Shown one piece after another: positions 1 through 7,865 of a DNA stretch of 47,630 nucleotides. Each line of letters begins with the position of its first letter. Within the stretch, counting starts at the first letter, position 1. Position numbers and translations under genes: made by a program. Under the pieces are notes generated by a model, which was not told the origin of the DNA, did no database searches, and saw only the letters and a list, made by a program, of their open reading frames with translations. This DNA comes from DSCS01 sp035391585 (GTDB lineage Bacteria; Macinerneyibacteriota; Macinerneyibacteria; Macinerneyibacteriales; DSCS01): contig CAZNOX010000013.1 in assembly GCA_964574875.1 (NCBI GenBank), forward strand, positions 1 to 47,630, in the 5' to 3' direction.

Positions 1-2
1 AG

Positions 3-365
3 ACCTGCTCCCGTGTCCTGATCATGAAAAAAGGGCGTCTCATCGCCGATGATTCGGTGAAGAACCTCAACCGCTTTTTTAAAAAACAGGTCTTCAAGCT
101 GACGGTGAAAGACCATCCTCCACAAGCTCTTCTTGATGAACTCGCCGGTCACTGTGAGTTCCGTATTGAAAACCATCAGGAGGGAACAGACCTCTTCCTG
201 ATCCTCAATGACTCCCAGACTCTTTACACACTCTTTGATATTCTGCGCAGATTCAAGGCTGTCCTCCTGGGGGTGGATATCATCAACGACGACCTGGAAG
301 ATATCTTTTTGAAACTGGTCAGCGGCAACGGGACGATCCCGGGAAAAGGAGGAGAAGAGTCATGA
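3..365 (+). CDS. ABC transporter ATP-binding protein, C-terminal part (5' truncated)
   Basis: The gene runs in from outside the window; the first in-frame codon is at 3. The opening residues CSRVLIMKKGRLIADDS match the segment that follows the H-loop in ABC ATPases (the 'c.rv.im..G.i' stretch), so Walker A, signature and Walker B lie upstream and are not visible. After it comes a roughly 100-residue C-terminal extension typical of ABC-2 export ATPases. The stop overlaps the next start as ATGA (362-365), so the ATPase and permease are translationally coupled and probably form one exporter. An ATG at 24 is internal, not the start. The substrate cannot be told from this part. Confidence 0.85.
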   Translation, partial: TCSRVLIMKKGRLIADDSVKNLNRFFKKQVFKLTVKDHPPQALLDELAGHCEFRIENHQEGTDLFLILNDSQTLYTLFDILRRFKAVLLGVDIINDDLEDIFLKLVSGNGTIPGKGGEES

Positions 366-1129
366 AACGATATCTCAACCTTTTTGCAGCGGAAACCATG
401 AAGAATATCGCCGAGATGCGCCGCTACCTTTTCGATACACTTTCAGCCGTGGTGATCTTCTATATTATCTTCCTGGCCATGTTTTTCGGGCTGAAGGGAC
501 TGACCAAAGGCCAGGTCAGCGCAGAGACACTGGACCAGATGATCATCGGCTACATCCTCTGGACTTTTGCCATGACCAGTTTTCAATCCACGTCCTATAA
601 GATCTATGAAGAGAGCCAGCGGGGGACTCTGGAGCAGCTCTACCTCTGCTCTCTGGGGATGGAATGGACCCTGATCTTCCGTCTCATCCTCGATTTTGTC
701 TTTTCTTTCTTCTTTTCAGCCGTGATGCTTCTCATCACCATGCTCACCACGGGGCGCTGGCTCTCCATCAATATTCCCTATGTCTTTTTCGTCCTGCTTG
801 TCAGCCTGCCGGCCCTCTGGGGGATCGGCCTGGCCTTCGGAAGCCTCTCCATGGTCTTCAAAAAGACCACGGCCTTTATGTCGATCATCACTTTCGGCCT
901 TATCGGTGCTGTCGCCCTTAACGGATATCCCCTGAGCCCTCTCTCCTTTATACCGTTTACCGCAGGGGCAACGACCATCCGGATGTCCATCACCGGCGGG
1001 GCCTCTTTCCCGGTGTCCTGGTACGTGACAATTGCGCTGATCAGCCTTGTCTACCTTACGGCGGGAATCATCATCTTTAAGATCTTTGAACGGGAAGCCC
1101 GCAAGAAAAATTTGTTGAACCAGTATTAA
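362..1129 (+). CDS. ABC-2 type transporter permease
   Basis: A 255-residue integral membrane protein with about six hydrophobic segments (near residues 20-45, 60-80, 105-130, 140-160, 170-200 and 220-245). This is the usual size and layout of an ABC-2 (NodJ/drug-export type) permease. It overlaps the ATPase stop by four bases, and the SD-like GGAGGAGAAG lies just upstream of the ATG at 362. It would pair with the ATPase to export a lipid, drug or glycan from the cytoplasm. Nothing in the sequence identifies the substrate. The gene is convergent with the aminotransferase that follows. Confidence 0.85.
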   Translation: MKRYLNLFAAETMKNIAEMRRYLFDTLSAVVIFYIIFLAMFFGLKGLTKGQVSAETLDQMIIGYILWTFAMTSFQSTSYKIYEESQRGTLEQLYLCSLGMEWTLIFRLILDFVFSFFFSAVMLLITMLTTGRWLSINIPYVFFVLLVSLPALWGIGLAFGSLSMVFKKTTAFMSIITFGLIGAVALNGYPLSPLSFIPFTAGATTIRMSITGGASFPVSWYVTIALISLVYLTAGIIIFKIFEREARKKNLLNQY

Positions 1130-1157
1130 AAAAAAGCCCCGGAAGAGTTTCCGGGGC
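1129..1157 (-). terminator. Intrinsic terminator of the aminotransferase gene
   Basis: A 9-bp perfect stem (1136-1144 with 1149-1157, GCCCCGGAA/TTCCGGGGC) closes a 4-base loop. On the minus strand it is followed at once by seven T (1129-1135), the canonical intrinsic terminator layout for the gene ending at 1172. On the plus strand no T-run follows, so it may stop the ABC operon only weakly. Confidence 0.85.
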
Positions 1158-1171
1158 CCGATGGTGATCTC

Positions 1172-2374
1172 TTACTTGATCTTTTCGAAAACAGACTTGA
1201 TGATGGCGATCCCCTCTGTGAGTTCCTTTTTGGTGATCACAAGAGGAGGCGCAAAACGGATGATGTTACCATGGGTCTGCTTGGCCAGAAGCCCGGCCTC
1301 TTTCAAGGCGACACAGACTTCCCAGGCTTCAAAACCCTCTTCAAAGACAACGGCATTGAGAAGCCCTTTTCCGCGCACTTCCACCACTTTATCGCATGCG
1401 ATCTTTTTCACTTCACTGCGGAAAAACTCGCCCAGCTCCTGAGCCTTGTCAGCCAGCTTCTCATCTTCCAGGACTTCGATGGCTGCGATTCCCACAGCCA
1501 TGGCCAGGGGATAACCGCCGAAGGTTGAACCATGTGAACCCGGGGTGAAGACATCCATGATATTTTTATCGGCCACCACAGCTGAAACGGGGATGACACC
1601 GCCGCCCAGGGCTTTTCCCAGTGTCATGACATCGGGACGCACGCCTTCATGATCCACGGCGAATTTTTTGCCTGTCCGGCAGAATCCGGTCTGGATCTCG
1701 TCGGCGATAAAAAGGACATTGTTCTTTTTACAGATGTCGGAAACCGCTTTGAGGTAACCGGAATCGGGAACAAAGACACCGGCTTCGCCCTGGATGGGTT
1801 CCAGCAGAACAGCACAGGTATTTTTTGTGATAGCTTTTTCAATGGCTTTGGCATTGTTGTAGGGGACGATCTTGAATCCCGGAGTGTAGGGGCCGTAGTT
1901 CACACGGGCGTCAGGGTCTGTGGAGAAGGAGACGATGGAGATCGTCCGTCCGTGGAAATTGTTCTCGGCGACGATGATCTCCTGCTTTCCGTTTTTGATC
2001 CCCTTCTTTTCGGCGCCCCAGCGGCGAGCCAGTTTCAGAGCCGTCTCAACAGCTTCTGCACCGGTGTTCATGGGCAGGGCCATCTCAAACCCGGTGAACT
2101 CACAGAGTTTTTTGAGGAAGGGCCCCATCATGTCATTGTGGAAGGCGCGGGACGTCAGTGTGCAGCGCCCCATCTGGTCTGTCAGCGCCTTGATGATCTT
2201 CGGGTGCCGATGTCCCTGGTTGACTGCTGAATAGGCGGACAGGAAGTCAAAATACTCTTTCCCCTCGGGATCTTTCACCTTGGCCCCTTTAGCTTCTGAA
2301 ATGACTACCGGAAGAGGATGGTAGTTATGGGCCCCGTAGGTGTGATCCAGGTTAATGAAATCCTTCGTGTTCAT
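1172..2374 (-). CDS. rocD: Ornithine--oxo-acid aminotransferase
   Basis: A class-III PLP aminotransferase of 400 residues, the normal length for ornithine delta-aminotransferase. It transfers the delta-amino group of ornithine to 2-oxoglutarate, giving glutamate semialdehyde. Family marks seen: FLSAYSAVNQGHRHPKI and LTSRAFHND near the N-terminus, NTGAEAVETALKLAR (PLP phosphate site), IADEIQTGF with the cofactor-binding Asp, and the Schiff-base lysine in MTLGKALGGG. The ATG at 2374 has a strong SD (AAAGGAG). It is a single-gene unit with its own promoter and terminator. It could serve ornithine or arginine breakdown or proline formation. Nothing near it decides which. Confidence 0.9.
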   Translation of the reverse strand: MNTKDFINLDHTYGAHNYHPLPVVISEAKGAKVKDPEGKEYFDFLSAYSAVNQGHRHPKIIKALTDQMGRCTLTSRAFHNDMMGPFLKKLCEFTGFEMALPMNTGAEAVETALKLARRWGAEKKGIKNGKQEIIVAENNFHGRTISIVSFSTDPDARVNYGPYTPGFKIVPYNNAKAIEKAITKNTCAVLLEPIQGEAGVFVPDSGYLKAVSDICKKNNVLFIADEIQTGFCRTGKKFAVDHEGVRPDVMTLGKALGGGVIPVSAVVADKNIMDVFTPGSHGSTFGGYPLAMAVGIAAIEVLEDEKLADKAQELGEFFRSEVKKIACDKVVEVRGKGLLNAVVFEEGFEAWEVCVALKEAGLLAKQTHGNIIRFAPPLVITKKELTEGIAIIKSVFEKIK

Positions 2375-2438
2375 CGTGACACTCTCCTTTCAATTTCTAT
2401 AAATAAGCCGTAGTTACGATGCTTCCTTGTCTGAAATC

Positions 2439-2468
2439 ATCTTACCTGATGAGATATCACTCTGTCAA
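2439..2468 (-). promoter_or_regulatory. Sigma-70-type promoter of rocD
   Basis: On the minus strand, a perfect -35 TTGACA (2463-2468) is followed after 18 bases by TAAGAT (2439-2444). The predicted start site gives a 5' leader of about 60 bases before the rocD ATG at 2374. Confidence 0.55.
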
Positions 2469-2721
2469 CTCAATTCGCTCAGGTCCTTTTTTTGAAAGAT
2501 AAACTCCTGCAGAAAAAGACGTTTTTGAAAAGAATGGGCATCAATTCCCCATATCAGTCCTCATAGACCTTTGCATTTTACCCCTTTCCGGACGCTTTCC
2601 GCAAGCCTCTGCTCACGGTCCTGAAAAAAATCCTTTTCTCCCTCACCCGGAAGGAGCCTTCATCTGGGCCGGAAAAGTGCGGAGATCGGCCTGAAAAGAG
2701 GCCCCTCTCCCCATATTTCTA

Positions 2722-2749
2722 TTGAATTACCGTCAGGACAATTTATACT
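2722..2749 (+). promoter_or_regulatory. Promoter of the metallopeptidase gene, placed for a leaderless transcript
   Basis: TTGAAT (2722-2727), a 16-base spacer and TATACT (2744-2749) make a good sigma-70 promoter. The ATG at 2756 is only six bases after the -10 box, so transcription would begin at about the start codon. No SD sits at a usable distance (the AGGA at 2735-2738 is too far and would lie upstream of the transcript). Confidence 0.5.
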
Positions 2750-2755
2750 GTCTTT

Positions 2756-5206
2756 ATGCTGAAAAAAGGACTGCTCTCTTTACTGCTTCTCATCTGGTCG
2801 CTCTCCCTTCTTCAGGGGGCCTCCTACTTTAAAAACAAGTATTACCCCGAAAACATCACGTGGATCGAGGTCAAGACAGAACATTTTCGTATTCTCTACA
2901 TGAAAGGGCATGAGTATCTCCTTCCCCTCACAGCCCAGTTCTCCGAGGATGCCTACGATTTCAACAATGACATCTTTACCAGTGAGATCGATAATCCCAT
3001 CTATCTGATCCTCTATCCGTCACCCCAGATGTTTTCACAGACTCAACTCGTCTCGACCATCCTCCCGCCCAACGTCGGCGGGTTTGCCACCTTCAAAAAG
3101 GATCGTGTGGTCATCCCTTTTAACGGGGATGTCACCTATTTCCGGGAGCTCATCTACCATGAGGTCTCGCACATCTTCCAGTATCACGCCTTTTTGAAAA
3201 ATCCCCTGGCGGGCCTTCTCGCCGAGAGGATAAACCTCCCCACGTGGATCTTTGAGGGATTGTCTGAACACGCCGCGGGCACGTGGAAAAATCCCAAATG
3301 GATGGTTCTCAAAGACGCTGTCCTTTACGGCCGTATCCATGATCCCGATTATTTTCTCAAAGCCGGGACCATCGATTATCTGGGATATCAGGAAGCCCAC
3401 TCCCTTGTGAGTTATCTCTTGAGCAATTATCCCGAATACCAGATGGATGACTTCCTGAAGGAACTCAACCTGCGCCTGGATATGGACGAAGCCCTGAAAA
3501 CAGTCTACAAGATCGACTTTTCAACGCTCTACCGCCGGTGGCGGGAGGCGCTGACCTCGGATGTCCAGGCCTGGGCTTCCCAGCGCCCCACTCTCTTTTC
3601 ACAGGAGACGCGTCTCTTCCCAGAAGGAAGCCTCTTCGTCTTTCCCGGGGAGCATTTCTACATCACAGCCGAAGAAGGATCTCTTGTCCGCAGGATCGCC
3701 GACGATGACGACTACAGGGAAGTCCTCTATACCCCCTCGCCGTTTACCCTTCTTCTCACCGACAGGTCCGCCATGGCTCTGTCTGATGACCGCGGGAAAT
3801 TTGCCTTCATCTTCTACAGGAACAGCCGCTACCATGCGGGGATCTATGATTTCTATTCACGCGCAGTGACCAGTGTCCCCCTTCCCGATGTGACCGCTGT
3901 TAAGAGGATCTTTTACCATCAGGGAGGACTTTACCTCCTGGCCAAGGAGGGAATGACTGCAGCAGGCTATATCCTCAAGGGAGGAGCCTTTCAAAAGGAA
4001 AACATTCCCGTGGACCAGGCCGATGACTGGGTCAAACTGGGAAAAGAGGACCTCTTCTTCAACACCGTAGGAGGACAGACCTATCTCCATGATGGGAACC
4101 GTATCTTTTCCGTGGACGGGACCCTTCTTTCAACGGCTCCTTTCTCGGAAGATTCGGTCTTTCTTCTTCTCACCCAGGGGCAGGACAATATCCTCTGTCA
4201 CTATAACCGCAAAAACAACTCTTTTCAGAACTTCAAAGCCACNNNNNNNNNNNNNNNNNNNNNNNNNNNNNNNNNNNNNNNNNNNNNNNNNNNNNNNNNN
4301 NNNNNNNNNNNNNNNNNNNNNNNNNNNNNNNNNNNNNNNNNNTATGTCCGCCTGTCCACCGGTATGGCCATGGACAGCATCCTCAACGAAAACCAGCTCT
4401 TCTTCGTTATGAGCTATCACGTGAACGGGTCCGGGGAGTTGGATTTCGGCCTCTATTACCGGAGATCGGGAAACCGTCCTTCATACATGGCCACTCTGGA
4501 AAAATCGACAGTCCACAGGAACGGAGAGGAATACAACCTGTCACAGCTCTCGGGAGAGGTTCTGTGGCCCTTCTCCCTCACAGACAGTGTGATGTTTCAG
4601 GGCGGTGTCCGTCTGGAAGGATTCCTGGGAGAAGGAGAAGAGACTCGTCCCTATGCCGGCCTGGCCTTGATCAGAGACACGGCCTACGGGCGGCTCTATC
4701 CCGATTACGGGATCAGGGCTTATCTCTACGGGGGGCTGACGTTCGGTTCAGGGACAGAAACTGAGATCCAGGCTGATGTCCGCTTCTATGTTATGCCCTT
4801 CATGCTCCGGCTCTTTTATCAGGACTCCGCTTCCTCCTACAGGGACGACAACTATCTCAGAGGATACCGGGAGACCTATTTCCCCACCCGTCACAAGCTC
4901 ATGGCCAACATGGAAATGCGAAGCCCCATGATCTGGATCCTGCCCGGATGGAAAAAACCCTTCCAGCTCCCTCCCCTTTCTCTCTTTCTCTTTGGAGATG
5001 CGGGGCTCTTTACCGATGACTTGTCTGATATCACCTGGACTGAAGAGGGACGGCTGGCCGATCCCCTGGCCTCTTTCGGGTATGGGGTGACTCTTCATCT
5101 GGGGCAGAATATGAACCTCGACATGACCTTCTCGCATAAGACCGACTTCAAAGAGGCCGAAAAGAAACCTGTCCTGGAATTCTCTGTCAACAAACTCTTT
5201 TACTGA
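2756..5206 (+). CDS. Secreted gluzincin-type metallopeptidase fused to a D15-like outer-membrane barrel (interrupted by assembly gap)
   Basis: Residues 1-22 form a signal peptide. A peptidase-MA-like domain follows, with zinc motif HEVSH (H135, E136, H139) and a downstream E in EGLSEH (about residues 167-172). Next comes a region like the WD/TolB propellers often found in such proteins. A 100-N gap (4243-4342) then breaks the sequence. After the gap the protein looks like a bacterial surface antigen (D15/Omp85-type) beta-barrel with alternating hydrophobic strands. It ends in VNKLFY, an aromatic outer-membrane terminus. The frame reads across the gap, but the gap length is nominal, so the true length (816 as written) is unknown. 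Whether it is one gene depends on the missing bases, although family architecture favours one. The physiological role is unknown. Confidence 0.75.
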   Translation: MLKKGLLSLLLLIWSLSLLQGASYFKNKYYPENITWIEVKTEHFRILYMKGHEYLLPLTAQFSEDAYDFNNDIFTSEIDNPIYLILYPSPQMFSQTQLVSTILPPNVGGFATFKKDRVVIPFNGDVTYFRELIYHEVSHIFQYHAFLKNPLAGLLAERINLPTWIFEGLSEHAAGTWKNPKWMVLKDAVLYGRIHDPDYFLKAGTIDYLGYQEAHSLVSYLLSNYPEYQMDDFLKELNLRLDMDEALKTVYKIDFSTLYRRWREALTSDVQAWASQRPTLFSQETRLFPEGSLFVFPGEHFYITAEEGSLVRRIADDDDYREVLYTPSPFTLLLTDRSAMALSDDRGKFAFIFYRNSRYHAGIYDFYSRAVTSVPLPDVTAVKRIFYHQGGLYLLAKEGMTAAGYILKGGAFQKENIPVDQADDWVKLGKEDLFFNTVGGQTYLHDGNRIFSVDGTLLSTAPFSEDSVFLLLTQGQDNILCHYNRKNNSFQNFKAXXXXXXXXXXXXXXXXXXXXXXXXXXXXXXXXXXYVRLSTGMAMDSILNENQLFFVMSYHVNGSGELDFGLYYRRSGNRPSYMATLEKSTVHRNGEEYNLSQLSGEVLWPFSLTDSVMFQGGVRLEGFLGEGEETRPYAGLALIRDTAYGRLYPDYGIRAYLYGGLTFGSGTETEIQADVRFYVMPFMLRLFYQDSASSYRDDNYLRGYRETYFPTRHKLMANMEMRSPMIWILPGWKKPFQLPPLSLFLFGDAGLFTDDLSDITWTEEGRLADPLASFGYGVTLHLGQNMNLDMTFSHKTDFKEAEKKPVLEFSVNKLFY
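4243..4342. other. Assembly gap of 100 N
   Basis: Exactly 100 undetermined bases, the usual placeholder for a scaffold gap of unknown size. It falls inside the metallopeptidase/barrel gene, so the missing coding length cannot be judged from the frame. Confidence 0.98.
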
Positions 5207-5817
5207 TTCTGCTTGAATGTCTTCTTGCGAAGCATTTTAGAAGCCAGGGGAAACCCCACAATGAAGAGGACCATCACGGCGATCCCGATTACCGGATGAG
5301 TTTTGAACCCCGAGAGGAGAGCCACGATCCTGTCCCCCATCTTATACCCGAGAAAGACAAGAAGAGGCGTGAAAAGGAGATTGGCCAGTGAATCATAGAA
5401 GAGGAATTTCCGCAGATTCATGCGCATGATCCCGGCAAAGACAAAGGTCTGAAAACGGATCCCCATAATGAAACGGGCCACGGGGATGGACATCACTCCG
5501 TAACGGTTAAACCAGAGACGCCCGAAATAGAGCGTATCCTGATTCAGGACCTTTTTCAGAAAAGAGATCCTCTTCAGCCCGTGATGCATCCCCCAGCCGA
5601 TAAAGTAGGCCAGAAGATCCGCGGCGATCACAGCGGCATAAGCCACAAGGATCGAGGGAAAGAGGTGGATGACATCCCGGGAGACAAGAACACCGGTCCC
5701 GATAAGGACAAACTCCGATGAGACGGCCAGAAAAGAAAAAAAGGCGATGAAGATGAAAAGCCCCAGGTAGGAGATGGACCCGATAATGGCGATGAGTTTC
5801 AGAAGGAGTAGTTCCAT
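5200..5817 (-). CDS. DedA/VTT-family membrane protein
   Basis: A 205-residue polytopic membrane protein. It starts at ATG 5817, eight bases after the preceding stop, with AAAGGG overlapping that stop; the longer upstream reading has no fitting start signal. Family features: an N-terminal hydrophobic pair, then residues like FNRYGVMSIPVARFIMGIR, which match the F..G....(I/R)F.PG.R DedA core, and C-terminal membrane helices. DedA/VTT proteins act as scramblases or flippases for polyprenyl-phosphate carriers and phospholipids. It is the last gene of the lipid block, which would suit lipid translocation (inference). Its stop overlaps the convergent barrel gene's stop by seven bases. Confidence 0.85.
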   Translation of the reverse strand: MELLLLKLIAIIGSISYLGLFIFIAFFSFLAVSSEFVLIGTGVLVSRDVIHLFPSILVAYAAVIAADLLAYFIGWGMHHGLKRISFLKKVLNQDTLYFGRLWFNRYGVMSIPVARFIMGIRFQTFVFAGIMRMNLRKFLFYDSLANLLFTPLLVFLGYKMGDRIVALLSGFKTHPVIGIAVMVLFIVGFPLASKMLRKKTFKQNQ

Positions 5818-5825
5818 GGGTGAAA

Positions 5826-6182
5826 TTACCCTTTCGACGAGAGGAGCCCGTCCAGGAGCTCTGCAAGGGGAACGGCACAGATCGAGGCAGCGCCTTCGTT
5901 CCATTCTGTGAGCCAGTTTTTATAGATCTGCTCTTCTTCGGGAAAAACAGAGCCTTGAGAGACCGGAAGGGCAAGAGGAGCCAGGACATCCTCGCGGATG
6001 GGAAGGTGCGCCATAAAAAGGGGAGTCTCCTCTGTCACCACCACATCCTCCGGACGGTCGAAAAGGGCCGCATAGAGGATGATATGGATGATGGATGCCT
6101 CATCGGTGAGGGTCACGGCAAAGACTTTAAAAGCCAGAAAACCCTCTTTATACGGAATCGCATAGAGTGCGCCGGTGTTCAT
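5826..6182 (-). CDS. Hypothetical protein (118 aa) in the lipid block
   Basis: I do not recognise this protein. It is acidic, soluble and 118 residues long, with no signal peptide or membrane segment. The N-terminal stretch ALYAIPYKEGFLAFKVFAV looks like a small beta-rich (SH3-like) fold, followed by a probably helical C-terminal half. The start is ATG 6182, which overlaps the deacetylase stop by four bases and has a good SD (GGGAGG). The tight coupling to deacetylase and DedA genes says it is expressed with the lipid genes. A role in regulating or bridging those enzymes is possible but not shown. Confidence 0.7.
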   Translation of the reverse strand: MNTGALYAIPYKEGFLAFKVFAVTLTDEASIIHIILYAALFDRPEDVVVTEETPLFMAHLPIREDVLAPLALPVSQGSVFPEEEQIYKNWLTEWNEGAASICAVPLAELLDGLLSSKG

Positions 6183-6826
6183 TTCTGGTTTTCCTCCCTC
6201 ATCTCAGGATAGAGCATATCCAGAAGAAAGGCAAGAGCCTTGACTGACCGTTTCCGGGCATGCATACACAGGACGCCTCCTCCCTTGCGGATAAAACGCA
6301 CAAGGCTTCGTCTCAACACCCATTGGGGGAGAGGCAGAAAATCCCATAGCATCATATCCCAGGGGCAAAAGGGCGTCCCGCGTTCGGCAAGAAACCGCAC
6401 AAGGGAGCAGGTATGATAACCGTGAGGTGTCCTAATAGGGGGACGGGAGACTCCAAAAGAAGCCAGGAGATCCTCATTACGCTCCAGGTCGTTTTCAATC
6501 ACCTGCCGTGAAACGGGATAAAAAAAGTAGTGGCTGAACGAATGATTGCCCACCTCATGTCCGGCAGCCATGATCTTTTTCACATCAGCTCCGTGAGGCC
6601 GGCAGCGTGACCCGTTGACAAAAAAAAGCGCGCGCACTCTGTACTGTCCCAGCAGCGCAAGGATCTCATCCAGAGAAGACGAGGGGACATCATCGATGGT
6701 TATCGAGACAAAGCCTGTCTCCGGCCTGTGATAAAGTGAAGCACAGGCCTTTTTTTTCAAAGTCAGTGACCAGGACCATCCCAGGTAGAGGAGAAGTCCC
6801 AGCGTTATGATCATGACAGGATCCAT
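6179..6826 (-). CDS. NodB-type polysaccharide deacetylase, membrane-anchored
   Basis: A 215-residue NodB-homology (carbohydrate esterase 4-like) protein. The start at ATG 6826 is set by GAAAGGAG five bases upstream. Residues 5-22 form an N-terminal membrane anchor. Motifs: TIDDVP (D45, D46; the usual form is TFDDGP), NHSFSH (H95, H99, metal ligands), RTPHGYH (about 132-138) and CMHAR (H189). These enzymes remove N- or O-acetyl groups from sugars. It sits between two glycosyltransferases and a DedA protein, so its substrate could be an N-acetylated sugar on a lipid (inference). The altered motif 1 keeps both aspartates, so activity is still likely. Confidence 0.85.
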   Translation of the reverse strand: MDPVMIITLGLLLYLGWSWSLTLKKKACASLYHRPETGFVSITIDDVPSSSLDEILALLGQYRVRALFFVNGSRCRPHGADVKKIMAAGHEVGNHSFSHYFFYPVSRQVIENDLERNEDLLASFGVSRPPIRTPHGYHTCSLVRFLAERGTPFCPWDMMLWDFLPLPQWVLRRSLVRFIRKGGGVLCMHARKRSVKALAFLLDMLYPEMREENQK

Positions 6827-6836
6827 TGGTCTCCTT

Positions 6837-7844
6837 TCAGTATTTGCGCCCTTTCCATTCCACCTCGCCGGAAAGGAAGAGAAAGAGGATTCCAGACAGA
6901 ATCGTATAGATAATATGGAAGAAAAAGTAGAAGGGAAAGAGGTAGAGCAGTTTGATGCGCCGAAAGCGTTTGAGAAGCGTCCGGAGGAAAATATACTGTC
7001 CCGCCGCTGCAACGATGAGGTAGAGGGGATGGAGCAGGAAGAGAAGGTGAGAGACAAAGATGAAGGAGAGGAAGACAAAGAGGCGCAGATCCAGGCGATA
7101 TCCCCCTTTAAGCCAGCGGATCCGCTGGCGGATGAACTCTTTGGCTGATGCGTAGCCGCGTGTTTTGATCACCGTATCGGGGTCAAAGAAGAAGAAGGAA
7201 TCGCCCCACCCCTTCTTGTAAAGGGTGTGAAGCAGAAGGGTATCCTCGGTGAGGGAGTTTTCCCCATCCAGCTCATCCAGAAAGGTCTCGTAGACATCGC
7301 GGCGGACCACCAGGTTCCCTCCGGCACAGCTTGAAGGAATACGGAAAAAATCCAGCCCTGCGGCGATACCGATGAGCATGAACATATCCAAGGTAAAAAA
7401 GGAGCTCCCTTCGATCTCCACAAATCCGGCAAACAGAAGCGCGTCATCATGGACTCTTTTGTTCAGTGTCTCCAGCCAATTCCACTTGGGGCTGCAATCA
7501 GCATCGCAAAAGACGAGGTATTCTCCGTTGGCCACGCGGCTCCCCTTGGCCAGGGCCGCCAGTTTCCCGTACTCGTCATAGAGGTGGAGGAGGGTCAGCT
7601 CCTTCCCCGTAAGAAGCTCCTCTCCCCCGTCATCGGAGTGGTCATTGACAAAGATAAACTCACGGTCCCGGTGACTCTGCTTCTGAAGGGCATCCAGGAG
7701 AGGGCCGAGATAACGTTTTTCATTTCGAAACGGGACCACGACGGAAAAGAAGAGGTTCTGATGACGGCGTTTCACGGGATAGGCTTTAACAGCCAGGGCC
7801 AGGACGAGAAAGACAAAAAAATAGAGCAAAGAGAGAAATATCAT
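6837..7844 (-). CDS. Glycosyltransferase family 2, membrane-bound
   Basis: A 335-residue GT2 enzyme. It has an N-terminal membrane helix (residues 1-20), a GT-A catalytic domain and several C-terminal membrane helices (about residues 245-325). Catalytic marks: SVVVPFRNE (nucleotide-sugar site), CDADC (DxD metal site), SLTEDTLL (acidic ED motif) and RQRIRWLKGG (the QxxRW-like motif of processive or polyprenyl-type GT2 enzymes). ATG 7844 has the SD GAGGAG. It is the second of two adjacent GT2 genes downstream of the ether-lipid enzymes. It probably adds a sugar to a lipid or polymer at the inner membrane; the sugar is unknown. Confidence 0.87.
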   Translation of the reverse strand: MIFLSLLYFFVFLVLALAVKAYPVKRRHQNLFFSVVVPFRNEKRYLGPLLDALQKQSHRDREFIFVNDHSDDGGEELLTGKELTLLHLYDEYGKLAALAKGSRVANGEYLVFCDADCSPKWNWLETLNKRVHDDALLFAGFVEIEGSSFFTLDMFMLIGIAAGLDFFRIPSSCAGGNLVVRRDVYETFLDELDGENSLTEDTLLLHTLYKKGWGDSFFFFDPDTVIKTRGYASAKEFIRQRIRWLKGGYRLDLRLFVFLSFIFVSHLLFLLHPLYLIVAAAGQYIFLRTLLKRFRRIKLLYLFPFYFFFHIIYTILSGILFLFLSGEVEWKGRKY

Positions 7845-7865
7845 CTTCGTATCTCCTCTCTTCCT

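Larger units (their letters stand above)
2375..2755. other. Intergenic region with divergent promoters
   Basis: These 381 bases separate the divergent rocD and metallopeptidase genes. The rocD-side promoter lies at 2439-2468 and the peptidase-side promoter at 2722-2749. In between (about 2470-2720) I find no convincing reading frame, RNA gene or long repeat, only a minor 5-bp stem at 2688-2703. Confidence 0.6.

Noticed and set aside
1649..2230. Long plus-strand reading frame inside rocD
   Set aside because: It is the antisense shadow of a well-supported aminotransferase; no SD and no family features.
5826..6182. Toxin-immunity (Imm26-like) assignment
   Set aside because: Only the first 20 residues look vaguely similar and no toxin gene is nearby; lipid-operon context argues against it.
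6827..7078. N-terminal Ser/Phe-rich extension of the deacetylase
   Set aside because: It overlaps the GT2 gene out of frame; ATG 6826 with a strong SD gives a normal membrane-anchored NodB protein.
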